A DNA stretch of 64,000 bases, from contig NW_008246084.1 in the NCBI RefSeq assembly GCF_000281045.1, forward strand, positions 498,870-562,869, read 5' to 3'. Both the position numbers and the translations under genes were made by a program. Positions 45,780 to 55,611 of this stretch are shown piece by piece (within the stretch, counting starts at the first letter, position 1; each line of letters begins with the position of its first letter). The notes under the pieces are model-generated. The model was not told the DNA's origin. It did not search any database and was given only the letters and a program-made list of their open reading frames with translations. Source of the stretch: Saprolegnia diclina VS20 (taxonomy: Eukaryota > Oomycota > Saprolegniomycetes > Saprolegniales > Saprolegniaceae).

Positions 45780-46934
45780 TTAGCAGAGCACTTCGTCGAG
45801 AAGGTCCTGGAGCATCGTGTCGGTGACGATGCCATCGTCCTCGTCATTGTCGGTCGTCGTTGTCGGCACCGAGACTTCGCGCTTGCTATGGGCCTTCTCC
45901 GGCTGCGGAATGTACTTCCACTCGTCGTCGATCTTGGGTTCCCAGAACCGGCGCTTCATTTCGGGCTTTTCTGGCTTCTCGGGCGACGGCACCTTGACCT
46001 CTCTCGGGGCCTCGGCGCGCGTTGTGACTGGGCTAAAGAAGCGGTACTGGAGCGCTTGGGCCGCCGTGGGCCGGCGCCCCGAGTCGTACTGGAGCAAGTC
46101 GACCAAGAGCTGGATCGCGGCCGGGCTCGCGTTCGGAATGAGCTGCTTGAGGGGCACGGCGTTGCATTTTGGAAACCTACGTAGCCCTTATTTCGCACGT
46201 CGAGTTGGTCGAAGACGGTACTTGAACTGCATGTGCGCGACCATGCTGACGCCTTCGGGCCAGCTCTCCTTTGTCGGCGTCCCCAAGATCGAGCAGATGC
46301 GACACATTTGGTCCGCTTCCGTCGAGCCTGCAAAGAGCGGCTTGCCCAGATAGAGCTCGGCCATGATGCAGCCGCACGCCCAGAGGTCGATCGGCGAGTT
46401 GTACGTCGACGCACGCAGGAGCAGCTCGGGGCTGCGGTACCAGCGTGTCGAGACGTAGTCGGTGAACGGCGGGCGGGACCGGATCTCGCGCGCCTGCCCG
46501 AGGTCCGCGATCTTGAGCGTCGTCTTATCGGACGCGAGGAGGCAGTTCTCGGGCTTGATGTCGCGGTGGAAGAAGCCGTGCTTGTGCATGTACGCTAGGC
46601 CGGCGAAGAGCTGGCCCATGATGTTGCGCACGTGGGCTTCGTTGGTCGCCGGTCCGTGGCCGCGCATCCAGCTAAAGAGGCTCGTGTCCATGTACTCGAA
46701 CACAAAGTAGAGCTGCGCCTTGTCGCGAATGACCTCCTTGAGCTGGATGATGTTGTCGTGCCGGAGCACCTTGAGCGACTTGAGCTCGCGCAGCTGGAGA
46801 CACTCCTCCCACGTCGGGAAGAGCGTCTTGAGCCGCTTGATGGCAACGACCTCGTTCGTCTTGAGGCTCCGCGCTTTCAGCACCTCGCCGTACGCGCCAT
46901 CGCCGAGCCGGTCGAGGATCTCGTACCGGTTCAT
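45780..46934 (-). CDS. MAK/ICK/MOK-type (RCK family) protein kinase
   Basis: Exons 46934-46222 and 46176-45780 flank a 45-nt phase-2 intron; the product is 369 residues from ATG 46934. Kinase motifs are complete: GDGAYGEV, VAIKRL (ATP lysine), HRDIKPENCLL, the metal-binding segment ADLGQARE, and the activation loop PPFTDYVSTRWYRSPELLL with the TDY dual-phosphorylation site of MAK/ICK. The segment KQLIPNASPAAIQLLVDLLQ is a family hallmark. DFG is DLG here, a conservative change seen in some active kinases. RCK kinases regulate cilium length and intraflagellar transport. It is tail-to-tail with the Obg gene, 65 bp apart. Confidence 0.9.
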
Positions 46935-46974
46935 CTTGTCGGTTTTCCAAAAAGTAATTGAGTCCGACAAAGTC

Positions 46975-47035
46975 GCTATTTCCTAGTACTTGGCAGCGAA
47001 TTCCTAGTGAGTCGGAGCTAATTCCTAGTCAAGGA
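46975..47035. repeat. three short degenerate repeats around TTCCTAGT
   Basis: TTCCTAGT occurs three times at ~21-25 bp spacing between the kinase start and the RanGAP stop. Meaning unknown. Confidence 0.35.
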
Positions 47036-47084
47036 AATGTCTTGATAGAAAAAGGGTAATTACATTCGTGTTATAGGGATCTCT

Positions 47085-49638
47085 CTAGTTGTCGTCGTCG
47101 TCGTCGTCGCTCGACTCGGCCTCGTCGTCGTTCTCGTCCATCGGACCCAGCACGTGGACCTTCCCGACGCTCGCAAGAAGGTCGTTGAGCTTGGTGAGCC
47201 CGGCCGACGAAATCATGTTGGCGTCCAAGTGCAAGCGCTTGAGGTGCGACTTGGTCGCGAGGCCCGTCTTGACGAGCGAAATCGCGCCGCTGGCCGTGAT
47301 TTCGTTGCCACAGAGCGAGAGCTCTTCGAGTTTTGTCAGCGACGCGCGAATCTCATCCGCAAACACCGCGAGGCCCTTGCTCGTGCACTCATTCTCGTCG
47401 AGGCGCAGCACGACCAGGTCGCTCTGGGCCTCCAGCGAGTGCGGGCCATTCGCGAGGTTACTCATGCCTTCGTCCTCCAACTCGTTGCCCGAGAGGTCGA
47501 GCGACGTCAGACGCACATGGTCGAGTGCGCGCACCACAGCGACCGCGCCGTCCGGGCCGAGCGACGCGTCGCGGAGCTTGAGCACGCGGAGCTTTGTCTG
47601 CTTGCGGAGGGCGGCCGTGAGCGCCTTCACGCCATCGTCGTCAAACGAGCAGTCGCTCAGATCGAGCGACTCGAGCTGCGAGAGGTTGGCGGCAATCGAG
47701 CGGGCGAGCTCCTGGCTCGCGTCCAAGCCCGCGCGCGCGCTCGCATAGCGGAACGTCGTCAGGTGCGGGCACCCGGGCAGCATCTTGGCAATCGCGAGGC
47801 ACCCGTCGTGGCCGCTCATGTTGTTGAAGAACGAGAACGTCTTGAGCGTCGAGACAGGCGTCTGCAGCACGACTTCGTTGGCGATGACGGCCGCGGCGGC
47901 CGCCGAGATGCCGTTGTTCTCGAAAAGGAGGTGCTGGAGCTTGGGCTGCGGAATCAAAATCGCAAAGCACGCGCGGACGCCCTTCTCGCCCAGCGCGTTG
48001 TCGCTGAGGTCGATCGTGTCGAGGACGTGGCCCTTGAGCGACTCGCAGATCGCCGAGAGGACAAGGAGCGCTTCGTCTTCGGGGCGACCGGCGATGATAT
48101 CGGCGAGGTCGGCGACCTGAAGACCTTGGACCTTGGAGAGGAACGCGGCCATAACATGCGCGCCATCAATCGTGTAGCTCTTGCCGCGGAGCGAGATCGT
48201 GTGAAAGTGAGTTTGGCCAGCGTACGGCGCGAGGAGCTCGTGGGCGCGATCCGCGTTGACGACCTCGCGCTTGGCTTCAAAGACGAGCTTGGCATCTAGG
48301 TATATGCGATAAGATCTGAGGCAATCGATATAGAGACATACCGGTCGAGATGCTCGTCGCGGCGAGCGACGACGTCGCAGCGTCGACACCAGCGTCGGGT
48401 TCCGAGTCGGTCTCGTCGTCCGACCAGTCGAGGTCGTCGTCAAGAAGTTCGTCCGCCTCGTTCTCGTCGTCCATGTTGTCTTCAATTTCAACAAGGATCC
48501 CAGTGTTGAATTGCGCTTCGATCTTGGTAAGCGCGTCGTCCGAGAACATGTTGCCATCGAGTTCGACGCGCGTCAACTGGGCCTTGTGGGCGAGCGCCTT
48601 GGCCAAGTGCCAGCCACCGACGCTGCAAAGTTCGTTCGTGTTGGACTGGAAGACGCGGAGGTGCTTGGCGACCGTCTTCTTCTGGAGGACACGAGCGAGG
48701 AGCTGCGCACCCGACGAAGTGATTTCGTTCTCTTCGATGCGGAGCTCTTCGAGCTGCGGAAGGGCCTGGACGAGGCGGGCAAGTGCGGCCATCGAGGCTT
48801 CCGTGAGGTCGTTGCCCGAGACGTCGAGGATGCGGATGCCGGCCACCTTGTTGGTGATGAGCGCCTCCGAGATCGCAATCAAACCGTCGTCGCCAATCGA
48901 AGCGTCGCGGAGGTTGAGCACTTCAAGCTGCGACTGGAGACCGAGGCCCTTGGCGAGCACGATGGCCCCTTCGGCGCCAAACGTGTTGTCGCTCAGATCC
49001 ACGCGCTTGAGGTTCCGGAGCGAGCCAAGCGCGGCGGCAAAGACGCGGCAGCCCTCACGCTGCGCGCGCGTCGTCGAGAAGCGGAGGTCCTCGAGGTGCT
49101 GGCACGCCGGCAGGAGGGTCGCGAGCGCCTTGGCACCGCCGTCGCCGCTCATGTTGTTGTAGAAATGGAACGTCTTGAGCGTCGACGGCGCGTCCTTGCC
49201 GCGGAAGAGAAGGACGTCCGCGACGACCTGCGCCGATTCGGCCGAGAGGCCGTTGTTGCAGAGGTACAGACGCTCGAGGTGCTGCTGACGCTCGAGGACG
49301 CCAAAGCAGCGGCGGATGCCCTTTTCGCCGAGCGCGTTGTCGCTAAGGTCAATCTCGACGAGCTGGTGGCCGTGCAGCGCGTGGCAGACAGTCTCGAGTA
49401 CTTCAAGAGCCTCGTCTTCGGGGCGGCCAGCAATCATGTCGGCCAAGTCGGCCACGCGGAGGCCGTCCGGAATGGTCTTGAGGAAGGTCGCGAGCACCTT
49501 GGCGGCGTCCAGCGAGTAGCTCTTGTCGCGGAGAGAGATGCGGTAGAAGCTCGACGAGGCCTCGAAGGGCGCGAGGAGCGCTGTCGCCCGCGCTGCGTCC
49601 ACGAACTCGCGCTTGCCTGCCAGGACCAACTCGACCAT
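47085..49638 (-). CDS. tandem double Ran GTPase-activating protein
   Basis: Exons 49638-48342 and 48295-47085 flank a 46-nt phase-1 intron (GTATGT...CCTAG); the product is 835 residues. Each half is a complete RanGAP-like leucine-rich-repeat protein of the plant type without a WPP domain. Half 1 has DLADMIAGRPEDEALEVLE and DLSDNALGEKGIRRCFGVLE; half 2 has DLADIIAGRPEDEALLVLS and DLSDNALGEKGVRACFAILI. Each half ends in an acidic tail (for example SSDDDDDDN), as in known RanGAPs. The intron separates the halves almost exactly, suggesting fusion of a tandem duplicate. RanGAP promotes GTP hydrolysis on Ran at the nuclear envelope. ATG 49638 was preferred because ATTGG boxes lie just upstream. Confidence 0.9.
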
Positions 49639-50069
49639 CGGAAGCACGTGGTAAGAAATGAAAATGACACCGAGAAAGGGGTCGCAAATCATCTCCCGCA
49701 ATTTATCCGGACAGAAGATTGACCTCGCGTTCGATTGGCCAATAGTCCCGTCAAAGGTCACACGACGCGTGCCTGATTGGTCGAAACGCGCAGCGTAAGC
49801 GAGAGGCGACATGGCTACTTGCACGCAACATTTGACCGCCCTCTGGCGCAAGCTGCGGACAAACATGCTCTCAACATGATCAGCACCCCAGCGTCCAACA
49901 AACCCATGTGTATTTGTGCATGCTTGCAAAAGTACTGGGCAATAAGCACGTCGCATTGAACAGACTCGAAGTACGTTGCGAATATCGTTGCGTGATATTA
50001 GCCGTTGGTGATGGCCTACGGAAGGGACGAAGGATGTCCGGATACTGTGCCATCACTGGTGGATAGCGC
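49639..50069. promoter_or_regulatory. divergent promoter region with ATTGGCCAAT and ATTGG boxes
   Basis: ATTGGCCAAT at 49734-49743 and ATTGG at 49776-49780 lie 96-142 bp upstream of ATG 49638. The right part serves the HTH protein gene. An upstream in-frame ATG at 49812 exists but would place these boxes inside the coding region. Confidence 0.45.
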
Positions 50070-50822
50070 ATGGGACGCTTCACAACGTGCCTTCAGTGCA
50101 GCTGCGTGTACGCGCTGCGTGCGTGCATCGACCTCGCGTTCCCGGTCCAGCAGCGGCAGTGGAGGTGTCTGCCATGCACGCTACCACCCGTGTACGCGGC
50201 TGCCCACGCCCTCTTTGTGCGCGAACACCGAGCGATCGCAGACGTCGCGACGCACTTCGAGCTTGATCGCGCCAAGCTCCTCTTGCTCGTGCGCTGGCAC
50301 CGCGCCCACGCCCAGAGCACGAGCACCCTCTCGACTCGTGCGCGCGCCGTCGGCGCCGCCATGGCATCTGAATCGCCCTTGTACACAAAAGAGATGCTTC
50401 AAGCGGCAGTTCGGTACGCGGCGTTGCATGGCGTCGGCTGCCGCCAAGCCGCACGCGCCATCGAGCGCGTGCACCAGCTGCCCCTCAACTCGATTCCGCA
50501 CGGAACCGTACATCAGCACATGCAGTCGCCGTCACTGCGGTATCGCAATCCGGGTGCCCACCGAAAGTTGTCGCGCTTTGAAGAAGAGCTCGTGGCGCAG
50601 CACTTGATTCAAAAGCAGGAAACGCGGCGCTTGACAAAGCACGAGGCTGCCGAAGAAATGATGACGCTGCTCTGTCGACGTGGTCGAGCCAACCCGTTCG
50701 AAGCGTGTGCGCAAGCACGACCCAGCCAAGGGTTCTGGCGCGGCTTCTTGCAGCGCCATCCGGAGATCCAACTGCAAACCCGATCATCCCCATGCAACAG
50801 GATACTCGATGCGACCACGTGA
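50070..50822 (+). CDS. pogo/CENP-B-type HTH protein without DDE domain
   Basis: A single exon of 250 residues starts at ATG 50070. The N-terminus has a possible zinc ribbon (TCLQCSC ... WRCLPC). Residues ~105-150 are a Psq-like HTH (YTKEMLQAAVRYAALHGVGC, then IPHGTVHQHM). Residues ~165-240 resemble the CENP-B-type DNA-binding HTH of pogo transposases, ending GFWRGFLQRHPEIQLQTRSS. The protein stops where the DDE catalytic domain would begin, and no DDE sequence follows downstream. It is either a truncated transposase or a domesticated DNA-binding protein; the intact frame and a promoter shared with RanGAP favour the latter slightly. Confidence 0.65.
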   Translation: MGRFTTCLQCSCVYALRACIDLAFPVQQRQWRCLPCTLPPVYAAAHALFVREHRAIADVATHFELDRAKLLLLVRWHRAHAQSTSTLSTRARAVGAAMASESPLYTKEMLQAAVRYAALHGVGCRQAARAIERVHQLPLNSIPHGTVHQHMQSPSLRYRNPGAHRKLSRFEEELVAQHLIQKQETRRLTKHEAAEEMMTLLCRRGRANPFEACAQARPSQGFWRGFLQRHPEIQLQTRSSPCNRILDATT

Positions 50823-50926
50823 GCGCGCCACGTCATAATCTAAATTAAATTATTCAACTGGCAGATCGTGGCAATCAAAAATCACCATCAAAAATCACCA
50901 TATTGCGTTTCAGATCTTAGTCGGCC

Positions 50927-51844
50927 CTAAAAGGTTATGTACATGAGCTTGAAGAGCGTAACGAACGCAAGGAGGACAGCAAGAAAAATGATGCTGTTAT
51001 GCAGGTTCACCTTGGCCGCGATGGTCTCGACATCCTCTCCGAGGTGCTCGACCTTGCGGCGCAGTGCGTCGAGGCTGTCCAACGCCTTTGCTTCGCACCG
51101 AAAGCGGGCGACAGTCGACCACACGGGCGAGAGAGGAATCGTGAGCGTGAGCACGACGGCGCCGCTGTCACCAGGCAATAGGTCCACGTCCATTGTTCTA
51201 TCGCGCGTCATGGCTTCTCCAAAGAACTTCGACAAGCGATCGCCCAGCGTCTCGCGTCGCTTGAGCTGCTCGTTGCGACCTTCGAGCGCCGTCTACAGAC
51301 AAGAGTCTACCAGCACCATCAAAGGCGTACATTGTACGCGCAAAAGGTCAAAGAGCATCGCGGGTGGGAGCTGCGTCTCGTCGCCACACACCGATTGGGT
51401 GTTTGCAATTGCGCACGTCCTGCAAGGTAGGTTAACCAATACGATCGGTGTACGTGGCTCGCACCAATGCTTCATAGTGCGCAACGACTCGAGCGAAAGC
51501 TCAAAGGCCCCTTTCATCTCGGTCTTGGTCAGCATGATGCGGTAGCCGCCGTGCTTGGGCATCGACCGAAACGCCAAGTGGGGCAGCGCGAGGCAAAACT
51601 GGGGCGTCGATGGCGTCTTCTTCATGGCTAATGGCAAATTCAAAGTGGCCACAACGACAAGCCCTCCGTGGTCGCACGCCATCGCCTCTGACGGGCCATC
51701 GTTTCTCGGAAAAACGAGCAATAACATGTGCCTATGTCGTTGGGTAGTCTGCTCCTCTCTGCCTTGACCGTTGTTGACAGCGCCGTCGTACTGCTCCAGT
51801 GAACTCAACGGTCCATCCTCGACAAACCCCAATTGCAAGCTCAT
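50927..51844 (-). CDS. unknown protein with C-terminal coiled coil and tail anchor
   Basis: Exons 51844-51338 and 51292-50927 flank a 45-nt phase-0 intron (GTACAA...TGTAG); the product is 290 residues. The first half has no recognised family; the second has a Glu/Arg-rich segment, a beta-rich stretch (VVLTLTIPLSPVWSTVARF), a short coiled coil (LDALRRKVEHLGEDVETIAA) and a final hydrophobic helix (SIIFLAVLLAFVTLFKLMYI) that reads as a tail anchor. An additional 5' exon upstream of 51844 is possible, and the upper half could hold another unseen intron. Membrane attachment with the bulk in the cytosol is inferred. Confidence 0.55.
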
Positions 51845-52377
51845 GGACTGCGACGTCGCTTGGCGACATGCTAAACCTTCTGCCTTGCGTCAAGCGTTCG
51901 ATATCTTCTTCGTCTTTGCCATCGTGGAGATGGCAGTAGCCAGTGTCGACGTACTGTAGTTTCGACGAGCGTTGTCATCACGACGCGCGCTGTCGGATTG
52001 TCATCAACCAAGTGGGTATCTTCATTTCACACAGGTTCCGCCATTCGCACGCAACCTTCTCCCGCACCGACATGGACGACCTTCAAGAGGTAGCGAGACG
52101 ACAGTCCTTGGCTCACGTTGTTTTCGAGCCCTGCATTTTCAAAGCCAGCGACAGCAACGGTGAGAGCATTAGCGCGCGTCGGCTGTCGTGCGCGAGTCGC
52201 ACTCGCTGCAACGTTGCGTGCTTGTAGCCACGTTAAAGATCGCGCATCGTTTCACGCGTTTTTCACATAGTACACATGTATACAAACACCAAGTAGCTTG
52301 TTGTCGCCATACAAACCTTCAGTGTGGGACGACCGGTGCAGCTGTCTTTTCACTCGGCGACGACGACGTCAACCGGC
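51845..52377. other. divergent intergenic region, possible missed 5' exon
   Basis: It may contain 5' exon(s) of the minus-strand tail-anchored gene, since an acceptor-like AG precedes ATG 51844, but no phase-consistent donor was found. No other gene seen. Confidence 0.4.
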
Positions 52378-53584
52378 ATGGGCGGGGACAAGACGACGCG
52401 CGTGGCGATCCTCCTCAAGGGCTGCCGTAACCTGCTGCCAATCGACGGCCTCAGCAGCAACAACAACGTCTTCTGCGAGGCCTTCCTCATCGAGAAGGAC
52501 GGGCGCAGCCGCGTCAAGCACAAGACCAAGGCCATTCGCGCGACCTTGAACCCGATGTGGCACCTGCGCATCGACTTTGGCGTGGTCGCGCTCGATGACA
52601 TCGGCGGCCTCGTCTTCTCGGTCAAGCACTCGGGCAAGTTTGGCATGAAGATCCTCGATCTTGGCGACGTCGTCTTGTCGCCGGACGACCTCCTCGACAT
52701 GAAGCTCGTGCGTCCATATTCGTTCCATGGCACGATGGCTCATGGCCTGTTGTTGTAGCGCCCAGCAGACAACGAATGGTACGATCTCGAGCCAACGCCC
52801 GAGATGGAGAAGCGTGGGTGGGGCAACCGCCCGCTCGGCGCGATCCGCGTGGCCTCCGACACGCCCGGTGAGTTTGTGACGCCGCAGCTCGAGCCAGCGC
52901 AGCGTGTGCCCTCGTCAGCGTCGGCGGTCCTTGCTGGGTCGCGCACGCTGTCGCAAATGACGACGAGCGAGTGCCGGCCCACGAGCATGTCGTTTGAAGA
53001 TGACTTTAACCCGAACCACATCCCGATGCTGCGGTCGGCGAGCCACATCCCAATGCTCTCGAGCCTCCAATCGACGAGCTCGTTCATGGAGGACCACGAC
53101 CCCGCGCGCGAACTCAAGCTCCTCAAGCGCTTTGCGCACCGGTACCCAGGGCGTGGCGAGACATGGTTTGTCATCTCAGCCCAATGGGTCCAAACGTGGC
53201 TCGTACGTCATGACGCACCGTCCGTCACTCTCGTCTCAACAAACGATATAGGAATTCGTGACGTCACCGAGCCCGATGGACGCAAGTCTGCCTGGTGTCA
53301 TCAGCAACATGATGCTCGTCGAAGACAGTCCGACGGGCACACACCTCGAGCTTCGTCGCGACCTGCAACTGAAGCAAGACTTTCGGTACTGCACTTGTCG
53401 TATTTGCGATTGAGATTGAGAATATTGTGCTAGGCTCATTGACAAGGACAGCTGGAAGCTCTACTGTCTCTGGTACGGCGGCGGCCCGACGATCACAGTG
53501 GTCATTCCCGAGCTGATTCCGAGTGTGTCGGGCTGGATGCGAAGCATGCGCCTCCACGAGCACGCTGAGATCCTCGCCGGCTAG
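52378..53584 (+). CDS. C2-like plus DUSP domain protein
   Basis: Four exons (52378-52707, 52759-53202, 53252-53385, 53434-53584) give 352 residues; introns of 51, 49 and 48 nt keep phase. Residues ~5-120 have a C2-like beta pattern (VAILLKGCRNL, NPMWHLRIDF, ending EWYDLEP). A Ser/Pro-rich linker carries the doubled phrase HIPML. Residues ~230-345 match the DUSP domain of ubiquitin-specific proteases: TWFVISAQWVQTWL, then LKQDFRLIDKDSWKLYCLWY and GGGPTI. No protease domain is present, so it is not itself a deubiquitinase. A membrane- or ubiquitin-linked adaptor is inferred. Confidence 0.75.
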
Positions 53585-53685
53585 CTACACGTCGTATCTC
53601 TCTTATCTATTGCGCTGCATGTAGCTTCGTTTGTCTCTTAATGTAATGGACCCTAGCCCTTTGTTATAAATGGGTGCAGACTTGC

Positions 53686-55123
53686 TTACACTTCGTCGCT
53701 CAGCGGCGGCGGCGACTCGAGAATCGGCGCGTCCGAGGCGTACAGCCGCGCCTGGATGTCCCGCAAATGCTGCATCTCCGAGACTGACAGGCTTTTGCTC
53801 CGGAGACCGCGGCCGGGTACCCAGCGTGGCAGCTTCTGCACTGCCGACGACACGGACGCCGGTAAGGACGCCCGCGTCTTTAGATATGACGTCGTCGACG
53901 TGACGCTGTGACGCCGTAAGGACGACTTGAGGTCCCGAGAGGTCTGCGACCAGCGCTGGAAGCGCGACGTCGGCGCATCCGGTGGCGCGTCATCGTCATC
54001 GTCGTGGGTCGTCTGGTTGGATGTCGGATGCTTGGCGCGAAATCTCGCGACCTTGTCCATGTACTTGTGCACGTCTGTGGCTGCGAGGCGCTCCTTGCAC
54101 GACGACATGCTGCGCTTGAGCTTCGAGGGCAGACCCATTTTGCGCTTGGTCGGCGTCTCGTCGAGAGTCGGCGGCGACAGATCCGAGTCCAGAAGCTCCG
54201 GCATCGACACGGACGTCGGTCGCCCGGCGTCGGGCGAATCGAGCGCAAAGTCCGAGAACGACCTGTCCAGCGACACGAGCGACTCGGACGCCGTGGACGA
54301 GAGCGGCGATTCGGGCAGTTGTTGGAGCCCCGAAGCTGCGACGTAGGGCGAGAGGCCATGGCGCAGGCGCGCGACGTGGCACATGTAAAAGTAGTTGCCC
54401 CAAAAAACGTCTTCTGGGATCTTGCGCGCCGACTCGAAATGGCGCTAGAGCATGCCACGATGAGGACACGATGGGCGACTTGGTGCGTACCTGCCGAAGG
54501 TGCGCATCAAATGCGAGCAGCTGCGGCGCGACCACGAGGTACCGCTACGCACCTGCATGAGCAACAGAGGCAGACGAGAGGCGGCGTACGTCAATGTCGA
54601 AAATCGGCGCGAGCTTGTCGGGCGTGAGCACATTGAAGTTGCTCAAGTCCCAACTGATCTCGAGCACGTCGTCTTGGACGTCCTCGTTGACGCTACCGTC
54701 CTACCATCCATCACATGAGCAAATGTACGATGCATGGCGCCTGCCCACCTCGTTGATCCATGGTAGCAGCGTCACGAGATCATCCGGTGCGACGTCGCTG
54801 GTCGCGTCCACCGGCGCTTCGTCCGGAAAGTGCTCGGCAAGCGCCTAGCCGTCGATCGGTACCGCGCTGACAGCTATGCCCGCAGATGTACCTCTTGGGC
54901 TAGCAGCGTCGCCTTCTCGACGGCCACGGACGACTCGTGTGCAATGTGCTTGGCTGTTTCGACCGCCGACGCCGAGAGCTCCATCGCAGTCGCCGAGAGC
55001 TCGATGGCATCCTGCGTGAGCTGCTTCGCGAGCTCCGATGCAAATGAGAAGAAGCCTAATGCGGCGCCATGAGGCCATGCTGGCCGTCCATGCGCTAGTA
55101 CCGTTCGACGTCCCGTAGTCCAT
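53686..55123 (-). CDS. BSD domain protein
   Basis: Six exons (55123-55102, 55055-54892, 54844-54749, 54700-54590, 54544-54491, 54444-53686) give 401 residues. The first exon is only 22 nt (MDYGTSN plus one base) and is the least certain. Residues ~8-62 are an amphipathic helix rich in Ala, Glu and Ser (synapse-associated-protein style). Residues ~100-175 give the BSD domain, ending FESARKIPEDVFWGNYFYMC with its W-x-N-YFY hallmark. The C-terminal half is Ser/Pro-rich and basic with no known domain. BSD proteins of the SYAP1/DOS2 type act in signalling or endocytic contexts, which I consider more likely than the TFIIH type. Confidence 0.78.
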
Positions 55124-55611
55124 GAGCCGTCGGTCGCGGGAGATACGCCTGCGTTCTGCGAAGAGAGCAATGAAAGCTGTCCGGTTACATGCCACATGGT
55201 GCTTCGACGGCTGCACTTCTTGTACTCTATCTTTGTATACACATACAATATCCAAGCTTTCCATTATCCGGACGTACCACACCCAAATATTTGAGATCTG
55301 CCTCGGCAGGTGGCAGGTGGCAGCGCAGCGATGGCAGCGGATGGATGCGAGACCATGACGTGTCGCTGCCAGCAGCTTGCCGGCGACAAGCCATGCGCCA
55401 TGGCGATACTCATGGGACTCCTGCAAGACGCCGGCCATGTGCACGAGGCTAAAGGCTGCTACTGCGTGTACGAGTAGCCACGTCGGCAGGTCTATGCACC
55501 AAGCGGCGACACGACCTTCGGTAATCCCACTGGCACGCAGATAGGATGCAATAGCAGTGAAGGGTAAGGTCGTGTTTGGATAGATAGCGAGTCGTCAACG
55601 TGGTCGACGGA
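55124..55611. other. intergenic, nothing recognised
   Basis: This lies between the BSD gene start and the CID gene end. Short frames only. Confidence 0.5.

Noticed and set aside
47154-48299. Plus-strand frame of ~380 codons over the RanGAP second half
   Set aside because: Antisense shadow of leucine-rich-repeat coding sequence; no domain.
49639-49812. Upstream in-frame ATG 49812 for the double RanGAP
   Set aside because: The extra 58 residues do not resemble RanGAP and would cover the ATTGG promoter boxes, so ATG 49638 is preferred.
51421-51455. 34-nt GTACAC...TGCAG candidate intron in the tail-anchored gene
   Set aside because: Removing it shifts the frame into a stop before the next exon, while leaving it in keeps an open frame.
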